Of a DNA stretch of 64,000 nucleotides, positions 41,558-52,624 are shown piece after piece. The stretch comes from Bacteroidales bacterium (GTDB lineage Bacteria > Bacteroidota > Bacteroidia > Bacteroidales > UBA932): positions 62,001 to 126,000 of the forward strand of contig WOYW01000015.1 in assembly GCA_011620605.1 (NCBI GenBank), read 5' to 3'. How positions within the stretch are numbered: position 1 is the first letter of the stretch; every line of letters starts with the position of its first letter. A program made the translations under genes and the position numbers. The notes under the pieces are model-generated. The model had not been told where the DNA came from, did not search any database, and saw nothing but the letters and a program-made list of their open reading frames with translations.

Positions 41558-44383
41558 CTACAATTGAATGGTTTGTTCTTCTCCGCTATACTGAACGGTA
41601 ACCACAGTTTCTCCGGCCGGATAAGGTGTTGCGGCATTATCCGGGGTGATCTTTTTTATATGGAAAACCCTTTCGGCAGGCATTCCTGAAAACGAACCTT
41701 CACGGGGACCAATGGTCAAAATCCCGGTTTGCTGATCGTAGTCAAAAGGAATATTGCTGTAATACCCTTTTTCATAATTGTAATTATCTCCTTCGTCTTC
41801 GTACAGTGTAAACCGGGCATCTGTTCCTGTATAGACACATAATGTCAGCGGAGCACCGGGATTTTCACCCGTATATTGAATTTCCGGCCCAAACGGTAAA
41901 ATGGTCCCTGCCCTGACAAAAAGAGGCATATTTTCCAGGGGGGCATCGGCCTTGATCCATTTTCCCCCGGACAGGTATTTGCCGGTATGAAAATCGTACC
42001 AGTCACATTGTTTTGGCAGGTACACATCCCGATCCCTGGCGTTGTACTCATATACCGGGCATACCATGAGCGCTTCCCCGAACATATACTGGTCGGAAAT
42101 GTCGGTAATGTTTGTATCCCCGTTGAAATCCATGATCAGTGCCCGCATGATGGTATAATCGGAAAACCAGGTACGGCTTGCCAGGGTATAGATATAAGGC
42201 ATCAAATGATAGCGCAGCTTGTCGTATCGCAGCATGGTTTTGTAGGCCGGGTGATCTTCCGGGGCTATGTTGAATATTTCGCGGTAAGGGTACTGTCCGT
42301 GGCTTCTGAAAAGTGGACAAAATGCCCCGAACTGGAACCAGCGGGTATTCAATTCCCTCCATTCTTCCATATCTTCCGAACCTTCACGTGCCCGTTCAAA
42401 ACGTCTTTGTACGCAAAAGCCGCCGATATCCATAGTCCAGTAAGGTATCCCCGATATACTAAAATTGATGCCGGCAGTGATCTGGGCTTTCATGTCTTCC
42501 CAACAGGTTCCGATATCCCCGCTCCAGGTAGCCGTTGAATATCGCTGCAAACCGGGGAATCCGCTTCTGGTCAGCAGGAACACCCGTTTATCGGGATCTT
42601 CCTCCCGTTGTCCTTCGTATATGGCCTGCGCGTTAACCAGTGCATAAGCATTCAGGTAACGCGTCGAGGGGGCCAGTACAGTGGGTGTAGATAAAGCTTT
42701 TCTGTATTCCAGGCTGGCGTTGGAAAGAATGTCGGGTTCGGATGCATCCATCCACCAGGCATCAAAACCAAGGTGATAAAGATGGTCTTCCATCTGCTGC
42801 CAGAACAATTCACGGGCTCCCTCGGCGTACGCATCGTAAAACGAGCCGATATATCCCGGCCATATCCAGTCCCGGATGCTGTCCTCGACGGCACGTGTGT
42901 ACATCCACCCCTTTTCTTCAAATTCCTTATAATGCTCCGTAGTATGGTAGAATTTGGGCCATACGGAAATCATGATCCTTGCATTTTGAGCATGCACGCT
43001 GTCCACCATGGCTTTGGGATCGGGGAACCTTTCGCTGTCAAATTCATGACTGCCCCACGCATCAACAGGCCAGTAGGACCAATCCTGTACGATATTGTCA
43101 ATGGGGATGTTACGTTCCCGGAATTCCTTGAGTGCCCCCAGCAGCTCATCGGAAGTTTTGTAACGTTCCCGGCTTTGCCAGAAACCCATGGCCCATTTGG
43201 GCATGATCTGGGATTTTCCGGTTAACAGACGGTAACCGCTTATTACATCGTCCGCGTTGTCGCCCTTAATAAAATAATAATCTATCATATCGGCCATTTC
43301 CGACCACCAGGATTGTTTTTCCTGTTCCACGGGATCAATGGGAGTGTACAGCTTAAGGGCCAGGTAGGAGACTCCACCGTCGGGGATCCATTCAATGCGT
43401 ATGGGATATTCTTTGCCGGCTTCCATTTCCACCTGGAATTTGTAATTGTTGGGATTCCACGCCGTTCTCCAGCGTTCTTCCACTACTTCTTCCCCGTTAA
43501 AAAAGACTTTGGTATAACCCGCATAATATAGTAAAAAACGATGTGTGCCGTTTTCATCGGATGCAACGGTTCCTTCCCATACGATCCTGGCATTGTTGAA
43601 TGGGATTTCTTGCGGGAAATTATTTACTTTCTCAAGATCCGAATAATCCAGCACGGATTCACGCCTTCTTAAATATTCCGTTTTTCCGTCACGGCTGGAA
43701 TAGACGGCAGTCAATGCTCCCGGTTGCCCCTGGGCATCTGTCAGCCTTAACACATCCAGCTGCAGGTAATCCCCTGGATTCCCGAATCTTGTAAGGGAAT
43801 TGTTATCCCACAGCAACCCGTAATTCTTATCGGAAACTATAAACGGAACGGAAACCTTGGTGTTGTACTGGTACAACATTTCGTCCTTCCCTTTATAGTT
43901 GAATTCATCGGACTGATGCTGTCCCAGTCCGTATAAGGCTTCGTCCGCGGGGGATTCAAAGACCTGCCTTACGCTATAGCCCTTATCTCCTTCCACTTCT
44001 ATGGGAGAAAATGATTTTCCGCCTCCTTTACTTTCCTGCAATACCACATTTCCTTCTTCATCAAGAAAAACCACTTCACCGGTACGGCGATCCACCCGGG
44101 CAGTGACAGACCCGGTTTTTACGGTTACAAAATTTTCTTCCTCCGTACATTCAAAAGGCACGGAAGGAAGGTCTTCCTGCGAACGCATCAGACTCGGCTT
44201 TTTTGAAAATTTTTCCCCGGCCGGAACGGCAGATACACGCAGTATTTTTTCACCTACGGGTTCAATGCGCACTTTATACTGATCGGAGATCGTGACCACT
44301 ACACTATCCCTGTTTACTATCAAAGCACCTTTACACGAAGTCAATAAAAGTCCCGCAAAAAGAACTGATAGCCATTTTTTCAT
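41558..44383 (-). CDS. Glycoside hydrolase family 31 (alpha-xylosidase-like) with PA14-like insert
   Basis: WWMDASEPD; ARIVWEGTVASDENGTHRFLLYYAGYTKVFFNGEEV (PA14); FWQSRERYKTSDELL; lipobox LLTSC; start moved to MKKWLSVL. Confidence 0.93.
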   Translation of the reverse strand: MKKWLSVLFAGLLLTSCKGALIVNRDSVVVTISDQYKVRIEPVGEKILRVSAVPAGEKFSKKPSLMRSQEDLPSVPFECTEEENFVTVKTGSVTARVDRRTGEVVFLDEEGNVVLQESKGGGKSFSPIEVEGDKGYSVRQVFESPADEALYGLGQHQSDEFNYKGKDEMLYQYNTKVSVPFIVSDKNYGLLWDNNSLTRFGNPGDYLQLDVLRLTDAQGQPGALTAVYSSRDGKTEYLRRRESVLDYSDLEKVNNFPQEIPFNNARIVWEGTVASDENGTHRFLLYYAGYTKVFFNGEEVVEERWRTAWNPNNYKFQVEMEAGKEYPIRIEWIPDGGVSYLALKLYTPIDPVEQEKQSWWSEMADMIDYYFIKGDNADDVISGYRLLTGKSQIMPKWAMGFWQSRERYKTSDELLGALKEFRERNIPIDNIVQDWSYWPVDAWGSHEFDSERFPDPKAMVDSVHAQNARIMISVWPKFYHTTEHYKEFEEKGWMYTRAVEDSIRDWIWPGYIGSFYDAYAEGARELFWQQMEDHLYHLGFDAWWMDASEPDILSNASLEYRKALSTPTVLAPSTRYLNAYALVNAQAIYEGQREEDPDKRVFLLTRSGFPGLQRYSTATWSGDIGTCWEDMKAQITAGINFSISGIPYWTMDIGGFCVQRRFERAREGSEDMEEWRELNTRWFQFGAFCPLFRSHGQYPYREIFNIAPEDHPAYKTMLRYDKLRYHLMPYIYTLASRTWFSDYTIMRALIMDFNGDTNITDISDQYMFGEALMVCPVYEYNARDRDVYLPKQCDWYDFHTGKYLSGGKWIKADAPLENMPLFVRAGTILPFGPEIQYTGENPGAPLTLCVYTGTDARFTLYEDEGDNYNYEKGYYSNIPFDYDQQTGILTIGPREGSFSGMPAERVFHIKKITPDNAATPYPAGETVVTVQYSGEEQTIQL

Positions 44384-44390
44384 ATATTTG
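44383..44390 (+). promoter_or_regulatory. Putative -7 box TATATTTG for GH5
   Basis: TAnnTTTG overlapping the GH31 start codon. Confidence 0.45.
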
Positions 44391-44412
44391 TTTTTATCGA
44401 TCATTTTCTACT

Positions 44413-44420
44413 CAAAGATA
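44413..44420 (-). promoter_or_regulatory. Putative -7 box (TATCTTTG on - strand) for GH31-GH2
   Basis: + strand CAAAGATA about 30 nt before the GH31 start. Confidence 0.5.
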
Positions 44421-44427
44421 ATTGTTT

Positions 44428-45558
44428 ATGAAGACTTTCACAATTCTGACCATTGCCTGTATCTTGTTTTGCAGTTGTAGCAGGGAAAATAACGAAGAAG
44501 ATCCCGGGATGCGCAACATCACTTCCATGGAATATGCACAGCTCATGGGCATAGGTTGGAACCTGGGTAATACCCTGGAAGCAACCGGGGGAGAAACCTC
44601 GTGGGGGAACCCAAAAGTAACGCAGGAGCTGATAAAAACCGTTAAACAGGCAGGATTCAAATCTATCAGGATCCCCGTGTCATGGTCCGTTCACATCACG
44701 GACCAGGTAACCTATAAGATCGACAATGCCTGGATGCAACGTGTGGGTCAGGTTGTCAATTATGTGATAGACAACGACATGTTCGCCATCATTAACATTC
44801 ACTGGGACAACGGATGGATGAACGATCCCAGGGAAAGCAGCCGGGAAGCCATAAATGACAAGCTCCACGCCATCTGGACCCAGATAGCCACTTATTTCAA
44901 AGGGTACGACGATCGACTGATTTTTGCCGGTTCCAATGAAGTACATATGGAAAACGACTGGTCATCCAACCCTCCTGCTGAATACATTGCCGTACAGAAC
45001 TCTTTCAACCAGACATTTATAGATGCGGTCAGGGCTACGGGAGACCGGAACCTGAAACGCCTGCTGGTGGTACAAAGTTACCTGACCAATATTGACCTGG
45101 CATACAATTTACTGATCATTCCTAACGATCCGACACAGGACAGGCTGATGGTGGAAGTCCACTATTACGATCCGTACGAATTCGCACTGAAGGAAGACCA
45201 GCCGTACGATTCCCAGTGGGGATCCGTAGCGACCGGAACGGTAACCTCCTGGGGCCAGGAAAGTTGGGTGGAAACGCAATTCGGGAAAATGAAGGAAAAA
45301 TTCACCGACAAAGGCATCCCTGTGGTATTAGGGGAATACGGTGCTCTCTACCGTTCTTCTTTAAGCGGCCAGGCACTGGAAGATCACAAAAGATGCAGGG
45401 CCTATTATACGGGTTATGTAAACCGGGCGGCCCTTGATAACGGTATGGTTCCTTTTTACTGGGATAACGGGGCGGAAGATTTCAGGTTGTTCAGCCGTTC
45501 GTCGTACCAGGTTCTTCATCCGGATGTTCTGGATGCAATAATAAACGGGATTCAATAA
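44428..45558 (+). CDS. Glycoside hydrolase family 5 endoglucanase lipoprotein (subfamily-4-like)
   Basis: Lipobox [52 protein letters not shown] region with VVLGEYGA. Confidence 0.9.
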   Translation: MKTFTILTIACILFCSCSRENNEEDPGMRNITSMEYAQLMGIGWNLGNTLEATGGETSWGNPKVTQELIKTVKQAGFKSIRIPVSWSVHITDQVTYKIDNAWMQRVGQVVNYVIDNDMFAIINIHWDNGWMNDPRESSREAINDKLHAIWTQIATYFKGYDDRLIFAGSNEVHMENDWSSNPPAEYIAVQNSFNQTFIDAVRATGDRNLKRLLVVQSYLTNIDLAYNLLIIPNDPTQDRLMVEVHYYDPYEFALKEDQPYDSQWGSVATGTVTSWGQESWVETQFGKMKEKFTDKGIPVVLGEYGALYRSSLSGQALEDHKRCRAYYTGYVNRAALDNGMVPFYWDNGAEDFRLFSRSSYQVLHPDVLDAIINGIQ

Positions 45559-46003
45559 ACCCGCCGTCTTCCAACAGTTCTTCTTCGGGAGCGGAAGCTG
45601 CCTTAACGGCCAGTTGATCACACTTTTCATTTTGGGGATGCCCCGCATGGCCTTTTACCCACACAAAACGGACATTGTGCTTTTTGGCTGCTTCCAGATA
45701 ACGTTTCCAGAGATCTACGTTTTTCTTTTTTTTAAATCCTTTGGCTTTCCAGCTGTTGAGCCATCCCTCCTCCATGGCTTTTACCACATAAGTGGAATCT
45801 GAATATACGCATACATCGATCCCTTGTTTTTTCAACGCCTCCAGACCGACGATGACCGCCATCAGTTCCATTCTGTTGTTGGTGGTAAGTTTATAGCCTG
45901 CCGAGATCTCTTTGTAATGCCTACCGGAACGCAATATTACCCCATAACCGCCCGGCCCGGGATTGCCCAACGCAGAACCGTCTGTAAAGATTTCAACCTT
46001 CAT
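45491..46003 (-). CDS. rnhA: Ribonuclease HI
   Basis: [63 protein letters not shown]. Confidence 0.95.
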   Translation of the reverse strand: MKVEIFTDGSALGNPGPGGYGVILRSGRHYKEISAGYKLTTNNRMELMAVIVGLEALKKQGIDVCVYSDSTYVVKAMEEGWLNSWKAKGFKKKKNVDLWKRYLEAAKKHNVRFVWVKGHAGHPQNEKCDQLAVKAASAPEEELLEDGGFIESRLLLHPEHPDEEPGTTNG

Positions 46004-47030
46004 GCAACTTTTCCGATGCGATCTCCTGGGTCCTGCGCCTGTTCCTATAGATGTCACAAGCCATAAATATTGCGGCCAGCATGGATTCGGGAGAAGCCTT
46101 GTCCTCCCCTGCCAGCCTGTATGCGGTTCCGTGGTCGGGAGATGTCCTTATTACGGGAAGTCCCGCAGTGAAATTTACGCCCTGGTGAAAAGACAGGGCT
46201 TTAAACGGGATCAGGCCCTGATCGTGATACATGGCCAGTACGGCGTCAAATTTCCTGTATTCTGCCGCAGCAAAGAAACCGTCTGCCGGATAGGGTCCGA
46301 AAGCCAAAACACCCGATTTGTCGGCTTCTTCAATAGCCGGTGCTATAATTTCCTGTTCTTCCGATCCTATAAGCCCTCCGTCGCTGGCATGGGGATTGAG
46401 TCCAAGCACGGCAATTTTTGGCGTTCCTATGGTAAAGTCCTGTTTCAGTGTCCGGTCAAGCAAGAGGATCTTCTGTAGGATCTTTTCTTTTGTCAGTTCC
46501 TGAGGTATAAGACTTACCGGGATATGGCCGGTAACAACACCTACGCGTAAACTTTCGTTACACAATACCATCAAAGGGTCGGTTACTCCAAAAGCGTTGG
46601 CAAGATACTCCGTGTGGCCCGGAAAAGCGAATCCTTCACGGCTCATATTCTGTTTGTTAAACGGAGCTGTTACAAGAACATGGATCCTGCCGCTGCGCAG
46701 ATCGTCAACGGCCCTTTCCAGTGCCTGTAAGGCAGCCTGAGCCCCGTCCCCGGTCATTTTTCCCGGTTCCGCCATGAACTGATCGGACACGCAATTCACC
46801 AGGTTGACCATTTTATAATGCAGGTCGGAAGCTGACTGGGTAATATGAATATTGAAATTTTCTATGCCTGCACATATTTTTTTATAGAACCCCAACAGCC
46901 GGGATGATCCGTATATCACGGGAGTGCATAATTCGTTTATTCGACTGTCAGCCAGAGCTTTGATCAACACTTCGTAACCTACTCCGTTTGTATCTCCCTG
47001 TGTTATTCCAACTATGATCTTTTTATGCAT
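45993..47030 (-). CDS. pdxA: 4-hydroxythreonine-4-phosphate dehydrogenase
   Basis: [73 protein letters not shown]. Confidence 0.95.
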   Translation of the reverse strand: MHKKIIVGITQGDTNGVGYEVLIKALADSRINELCTPVIYGSSRLLGFYKKICAGIENFNIHITQSASDLHYKMVNLVNCVSDQFMAEPGKMTGDGAQAALQALERAVDDLRSGRIHVLVTAPFNKQNMSREGFAFPGHTEYLANAFGVTDPLMVLCNESLRVGVVTGHIPVSLIPQELTKEKILQKILLLDRTLKQDFTIGTPKIAVLGLNPHASDGGLIGSEEQEIIAPAIEEADKSGVLAFGPYPADGFFAAAEYRKFDAVLAMYHDQGLIPFKALSFHQGVNFTAGLPVIRTSPDHGTAYRLAGEDKASPESMLAAIFMACDIYRNRRRTQEIASEKLHEG

Positions 47031-47037
47031 AAGGCTG

Positions 47038-47415
47038 TTAATTTTTATTGATTATGGTCCTTCCGAAGGGTGTCAAAGCCAGGGAAACCATTTTATAATG
47101 CTGTTTCCCGAAAGGAATGCCTATTATGGTAATGTATAAAATTGTGCCCCAAAACAGGTGGCTCAGGGCTATCCAGATACCTCCAAGGAAGATCCACAGG
47201 ATATTCAAAACCGAGCTCAGACATCCAGTGCCTGATTCAACTACCTGTGTAGTTTTTCCGAAGGGCAACAACGCAAATGCCGCCAGTTTGAAACTTTGTA
47301 TTCCAAAGGGTATTCCAATTATGGTTATACACATAAGGAAGCCCGAAATGATATACTCCAGGGCGATCATTATGCCGCCAAACAAGAACCAGAGGATGTT
47401 TCCCAGAACGTTCAT
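47038..47415 (-). CDS. YccF-domain inner membrane protein
   Basis: ILWFLFGGIMIALEYIISGFLMCITIIGIPFGIQSFKLA repeated architecture. Confidence 0.92.
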   Translation of the reverse strand: MNVLGNILWFLFGGIMIALEYIISGFLMCITIIGIPFGIQSFKLAAFALLPFGKTTQVVESGTGCLSSVLNILWIFLGGIWIALSHLFWGTILYITIIGIPFGKQHYKMVSLALTPFGRTIINKN

Positions 47416-47454
47416 ATCGCAAATATACGCAAGTTATCCTTATATTTGTATGCT

Positions 47455-49563
47455 ATGGTTTCCGTCTGGGATACAAACATACAATTTCTTCCGGGAGTAG
47501 GTCCCAAACGTGCCAGGGAACTGGATAAGGATTTGAATATTAAAACGTTCGGAGATCTTATTCAACATTTTCCATTCAGGTATATTGACAGAACCCGTTT
47601 TTATGCCATAAACCAGATAGATCCCGAATTGGCATATATACAGCTCAGGGGGGTGGTCAGGGATATGAAGATCATAGGTGCCGGTTCCCGCAAACAAAGA
47701 CTGGTTGTAATGATAGCCGATCCCACAGGGACACTGGACCTGGTTTTTTTTAAAGGCATAAAGTGGATCAAGGATAAGATAAAAACCGATACGGAATACA
47801 TCGTTTTTGGGAAACCCACCCTTTTCAACGGGAAGATCAACCTGGTCCATCCGGATATGGACATACCAGACAGCCAGGGCCTTCCGGGAATTGCAGGCCT
47901 CCAGGCCGTCTATTCATCTACAGACTCTTTACGGGATAAAGGATTTACGCAAAAATTGTTTTCCCGTCTTGTATCCCAAACGCTTACCCGTTTGGAAGGG
48001 CATATCCGCGAAACTCTCCCCGATTATTTATTAAAGCACTTAAAACTGATGCCGCGGGCCATTGCGTTGGAAGAGATACATTTCCCCAAAGATCTGAAGA
48101 ACCTGCAGGCAGCCCAAACCCGGTTAAAATTCGAAGAATTGTTTTATATCCAGCTGGGATTGCTAAGGCAAAGGTCTTTCCGGATGCGGGCCGGGGACGG
48201 GATTCCCTTTCCAAAAGTGGCTGAAGCATTCAACGAATGCTACAGGAAACTTCCTTTTGCTTTGACCGGGGCACAAAAACGCGTTCTCAGGGAAATTCGC
48301 TCAGATCTGAAAAGCGGACGACAGATGAACCGTCTGCTGCAGGGAGACGTAGGCAGCGGAAAAACACTGGTAGCCCTGTTAAGTGCATTGATTGCCGTGG
48401 ACAACGGATACCAGGCGTGCCTGATGGCCCCCACAGAGATCCTGGCCAACCAGCATTTCAACACGATATCAAAATTTCTGAAAGATCAGGACATTCCCAC
48501 GGGACTGCTTACCGGATCCACCAAACCCGCTGAACGAAAAAAACTTCATGAGAACCTTCGGGATGGATCGCTCAAATTGCTCATAGGGACCCATGCATTG
48601 ATCCAGGATACCGTCATATTTCACAATTTGGGCTTAGTGGTTATTGATGAACAACACCGTTTTGGGGTTGAACAACGTGCCCGGCTCTGGGAAAAAACCA
48701 ACGGCTCGCCTCCTCACATTATGGTCATGACCGCTACCCCCATTCCAAGAACACTGGCCATGACACTATACGGAGACCTGGATGTATCGGTAATAGATGA
48801 ATTACCGCCCGGCAGACAACCTGTGCAGACCATTCACTATCCCGCATCACGTCGCAGCACGGTCTATTCTTTCATGAGAAAACAGATCCGCCAGGGACGT
48901 CAGGTTTATATTGTATACCCCCTGATACGGGAATCCGAAAAAATGGACTATGAAAACCTGGAAACGGGATACCGGGACATTACCGCCGCGTTTCCTGCTC
49001 CCCTTTATTCTGTGGCCGTGGTCCACGGACAACAAAAAATGGAAAACAAGGCCTTTGACATGAATATGTTCGTAAAAGGGCAGGCGCAGATCCTGGTGGC
49101 CACATCTGTCATAGAAGTAGGCGTAGATGTTCCGAATGCAACCGTTATGGTCATTGAAAGCGCGGAACGTTTCGGCCTTTCACAGCTTCACCAGTTACGG
49201 GGCCGGGTAGGCCGGGGAGCCGAGACTTCCTATTGCATCCTGATGACCGGCAATGCTTTAAGCAAAGAAGCCAAAGAGCGTTTGAAGCTCATGTGTGAAA
49301 CCAATAACGGATTTGAAATTGCCGAGGCCGATATGCGTCTTAGAGGGCCCGGCGACCTGGAGGGGACAGCCCAGAGCGGATTGGCGTTCGACCTGCATAT
49401 AGCCAACCTGGCCAAAGACGGTCAGATCCTGGAATGGGCCCGGATGGAAGCCCTCAACATTCTGAACGAAGACCCGCTGCTGGAATCGCAAAAAAACAGG
49501 CTATTAAAGGAACAACTGGAAGTCCTGTCCCGGCATACCGTGGACTTTAGCAAAATTTCCTGA
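47455..49563 (+). CDS. recG: ATP-dependent DNA helicase RecG
   Basis: LPGVGPKRARELDKDLNIKTFGDLIQHFPFRYIDRT; GDVGSGKT; MTATPIPRTLAMTLYGDLD; start moved to MVSVWD. Confidence 0.96.
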   Translation: MVSVWDTNIQFLPGVGPKRARELDKDLNIKTFGDLIQHFPFRYIDRTRFYAINQIDPELAYIQLRGVVRDMKIIGAGSRKQRLVVMIADPTGTLDLVFFKGIKWIKDKIKTDTEYIVFGKPTLFNGKINLVHPDMDIPDSQGLPGIAGLQAVYSSTDSLRDKGFTQKLFSRLVSQTLTRLEGHIRETLPDYLLKHLKLMPRAIALEEIHFPKDLKNLQAAQTRLKFEELFYIQLGLLRQRSFRMRAGDGIPFPKVAEAFNECYRKLPFALTGAQKRVLREIRSDLKSGRQMNRLLQGDVGSGKTLVALLSALIAVDNGYQACLMAPTEILANQHFNTISKFLKDQDIPTGLLTGSTKPAERKKLHENLRDGSLKLLIGTHALIQDTVIFHNLGLVVIDEQHRFGVEQRARLWEKTNGSPPHIMVMTATPIPRTLAMTLYGDLDVSVIDELPPGRQPVQTIHYPASRRSTVYSFMRKQIRQGRQVYIVYPLIRESEKMDYENLETGYRDITAAFPAPLYSVAVVHGQQKMENKAFDMNMFVKGQAQILVATSVIEVGVDVPNATVMVIESAERFGLSQLHQLRGRVGRGAETSYCILMTGNALSKEAKERLKLMCETNNGFEIAEADMRLRGPGDLEGTAQSGLAFDLHIANLAKDGQILEWARMEALNILNEDPLLESQKNRLLKEQLEVLSRHTVDFSKIS

Positions 49564-49577
49564 ACGGTCCTTATTGC

Positions 49578-49982
49578 TTAGAAAGGATTTACCGGTGATC
49601 TGGACGGAAGGACCATTGTGTCGGTCACTTTAAATTGCTGATGGAGTTCTGTCTTTCTGCCGGGAAGTTCAAAATAAAAATGCCTTAACGTATCCCTGTA
49701 TTTAAAGTTGGGATCTGAATAATCCACAACAAAAACACGTTGCGGCGAACTCTGGGTCAGGGATACGAAATATTTGCCTTCAGCATCCGTGTAGGCCGTA
49801 TCGGCTTCCACAGAAGATGCGTACGTTTTGAACATCACCACTGTAATGCCCTCAATAGGCTGATTAACAATGTTTTTTACAACACCTTCCACTGCGTATG
49901 TATAGGTGTAGTCTTCCCTTTTAATACATGATTGCAGAATCAATAATAAAAATAATGGCAGAAATACTTTTTTAAAGTACAT
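49578..49982 (-). CDS. Small lipoprotein with carboxypeptidase-regulatory-like beta domain
   Basis: Lipobox ILQSC; VEGVVKNIVNQPIEGITVVMFKTYA...TDAEGKYF. Confidence 0.7.
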   Translation of the reverse strand: MYFKKVFLPLFLLLILQSCIKREDYTYTYAVEGVVKNIVNQPIEGITVVMFKTYASSVEADTAYTDAEGKYFVSLTQSSPQRVFVVDYSDPNFKYRDTLRHFYFELPGRKTELHQQFKVTDTMVLPSRSPVNPF

Positions 49983-50850
49983 TGAGTACCTGTTCCTTGA
50001 TCTTTTCCAGTTCATCTTTCATCATAACTACGTATTGCTGCATTCCGGCATGTGCGGCTTTGGACCCGAGGGTATTGATCTCCCTTCCCATTTCCTGTGA
50101 AATGAAAGCCAGTTTTCGCCCGGCAAATTCTTCTTCCTGCAATGTCTGTCTGAAATAATCACAGTGCTGGCGCAAACGGACACGCTCTTCGCTTATATCG
50201 GCCTTTTCCAAGTAGTATATCAATTCCTGTTCCAGGCGGTTCTTGTCAATGGAAATCTCTTCGCTGAGTCCGGCAAGTTTATCCTCCAGCCTTTTTCTTA
50301 TGGCAACGATCCTTTCGGGGTCCAGTGTTTCGGCTTTTTCCAGGTAAGTTTCAATATGGTCTATATGGGATACAAGATCTTCACCCAGTCTTTCCCCTTC
50401 TTTTCTTCTGAATGCATCCAGGTCCTCGGCCGCCTTGTAGATGCAGTTTTTTAAAGAATTCCAGACTTGCGGGTCCAGTTCTTTTTTCTGCACTTCCCGT
50501 ACTTCGGGCATCCTTAAAAGTGCAGCTGCCAGGTCGGTTGAACTGACATCCTGTCCCATATCTCTGAAGATTTTCTGCAATTCTGTGAAATATTGTCTGA
50601 TGAGGGATACATTAAAAGTGCTTTCCATGATCTCTTCTTCCTGATCAACGGAGATGAAAAGGTCAATATTTCCCCGTTGCAATCTTTTGATCAGGCTTTG
50701 CCGCAGATCAAACTCGTATTCTTTGGGGATCTGGGAAGTTTTAAAACCGACATCTGCCGTCTTGCCGTTTACTGAACGAATTTCAACGGTATATTTTTTC
50801 CCGGAAAAAGAGGCTTCGGCTTTTCCGTAACCGGTCATCGAACGTATCAT
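49972..50850 (-). CDS. yicC: YicC-family endoribonuclease-like protein
   Basis: [35 protein letters not shown]. Confidence 0.95.
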   Translation of the reverse strand: MIRSMTGYGKAEASFSGKKYTVEIRSVNGKTADVGFKTSQIPKEYEFDLRQSLIKRLQRGNIDLFISVDQEEEIMESTFNVSLIRQYFTELQKIFRDMGQDVSSTDLAAALLRMPEVREVQKKELDPQVWNSLKNCIYKAAEDLDAFRRKEGERLGEDLVSHIDHIETYLEKAETLDPERIVAIRKRLEDKLAGLSEEISIDKNRLEQELIYYLEKADISEERVRLRQHCDYFRQTLQEEEFAGRKLAFISQEMGREINTLGSKAAHAGMQQYVVMMKDELEKIKEQVLNVL

Positions 50851-50866
50851 TTGCTTAAATTTTCAA

Positions 50867-50874
50867 CAAATATA
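50867..50874 (-). promoter_or_regulatory. Putative -7 box (TATATTTG on - strand) for yicC
   Basis: + strand CAAATATA. Confidence 0.45.
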
Positions 50875-50886
50875 CATTAATATGAT

Positions 50887-50894
50887 TACTTTTG
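50887..50894 (+). promoter_or_regulatory. Putative -7 box TACTTTTG for glnS
   Basis: TAnnTTTG upstream of ATG 50915; supports that start over 50882. Confidence 0.45.
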
Positions 50895-50914
50895 TACGTA
50901 AACTTTTCAGACAT

Positions 50915-52624
50915 ATGAACGAAGAAGTACCCAAAACAAATTCTGAACGTCAGTTGAATTTCCTGGAAGAGATCATTCAGGAAGATCTCTCACAAGGCAA
51001 ATACAAATCCATCATTACCCGGTTCCCTCCCGAACCTAACGGTTACCTTCATATTGGTCATGCTAAGAGTATATGTCTGAACTTTGGCCTGGCTCAGAAA
51101 TTCGGGGGTAAAACCAACTTGCGTTTTGACGACACCAATCCCATAAAAGAAGAAACGGAATACGTTGATTCCATTAAGGAAGATATTCATTGGCTGGGAT
51201 TCCGGTGGGCCGGAGAATTTTATGCGTCCGATTATTTTGAGCAATTGTACTTTTGGGCACATGACCTCATAGCCAAAGGATTGGCATATGTGGATGATCA
51301 GACACAGGAGGAGATCCGCCGGGGCCGGGGTACGATCACCACTCCCGGAACCGAAAGTCCTTACCGTAACAGAAGCATTGAAGAAAACGCCGATCTGTTT
51401 ACACGGATGAAAAACGGGGAATTTCCCGACGGAAGCCGTGTTTTGCGTGCCAAAATTGATATGGCCCATCCCAATATGCTTATGCGTGATCCGCTTATGT
51501 ACCGCATAATCCATACCGATCATCACAGAACGGGAAACACATGGTGCATTTACCCTATGTACGACTATGCGCACGGACAGTGCGATTCCATTGAGAATAT
51601 TACTCATTCCATTTGTACGCTTGAGTTTGACGTTCACAGACCGCTTTACGACTGGTTTATTGAAAAACTCGGAATATTTCCTTCACACCAATACGAATTC
51701 GCCCGCCTGAACATCACCCATACCGTTATGAGCAAACGGAAACTGCTGGAACTCTTACGGGTAGGGCTGGTAAAGGGATGGGACGATCCACGAATGCCAA
51801 CCATATGCGGACTCAGAAGAAGAGGATATACACCGTCATCCATACGTCTTTTTGCAGAAAAAGTAGGCGTGGCAAAACGCGATAACGTAATAGATCTTTC
51901 TCTTATGGAGTGGTGTATCCGTGAAGAATCCAACAAAAAAGCCCCCCGTTTTATGGCTGTTCTGGATCCTGTAAAAGTGGTAATAACCAATTATTCGGCT
52001 GACGGGGAAGAGTATATGAAAGCACCCCTGAACCCGGAAGATCCAAACGCCGGTGAACGAAACGTTCCTTTTTCACGGGAGATCTTTATTGAACGAAATG
52101 ATTTTATGGAAGATCCGCCGAAAAAATTCTTTCGTCTGAGACTGGGAGGAGAAGTTCGGTTAAAATACGGATACATCATCCGCTGTGATAAAGTGATCAA
52201 AGACGAGAAAGACAGGATCACGGAATTGCATTGTTCGTACGATCCGGCATCCAAACCGGGTACCGGGGAATGGAGAAGCGTCAAGGGGACTATACACTGG
52301 TTATCGGCCCGGCACGCCGTAAAGAGTGAGATCCGTTTGTTTGACAGGTTGTTTACCGAACCATACATGGGCAGTATCCCTGAAGACAAAGATTACAAAG
52401 ACTATTTGAATTCAGAATCCCTGAGTGTTGTTCAGGGGCTGATAGACAGGGATGCGGCGGACACCGCCTGTAAAACTGTCGCGGGCAGGGACGAAACACG
52501 TACCCGCATACAGTTTGAGCGACTTGGTTATTTTGTGCCGGATTACGACACTACTCCGGAAAAACCTGTTTTCAACCGTATTTGCACCCTGAAGGATTCA
52601 TTTTCCAAAACAATGAAATCCTAA
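50915..52624 (+). CDS. glnS: Glutaminyl-tRNA synthetase
   Basis: [35 protein letters not shown]-terminal anticodon-binding domain. Confidence 0.96.
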   Translation: MNEEVPKTNSERQLNFLEEIIQEDLSQGKYKSIITRFPPEPNGYLHIGHAKSICLNFGLAQKFGGKTNLRFDDTNPIKEETEYVDSIKEDIHWLGFRWAGEFYASDYFEQLYFWAHDLIAKGLAYVDDQTQEEIRRGRGTITTPGTESPYRNRSIEENADLFTRMKNGEFPDGSRVLRAKIDMAHPNMLMRDPLMYRIIHTDHHRTGNTWCIYPMYDYAHGQCDSIENITHSICTLEFDVHRPLYDWFIEKLGIFPSHQYEFARLNITHTVMSKRKLLELLRVGLVKGWDDPRMPTICGLRRRGYTPSSIRLFAEKVGVAKRDNVIDLSLMEWCIREESNKKAPRFMAVLDPVKVVITNYSADGEEYMKAPLNPEDPNAGERNVPFSREIFIERNDFMEDPPKKFFRLRLGGEVRLKYGYIIRCDKVIKDEKDRITELHCSYDPASKPGTGEWRSVKGTIHWLSARHAVKSEIRLFDRLFTEPYMGSIPEDKDYKDYLNSESLSVVQGLIDRDAADTACKTVAGRDETRTRIQFERLGYFVPDYDTTPEKPVFNRICTLKDSFSKTMKS

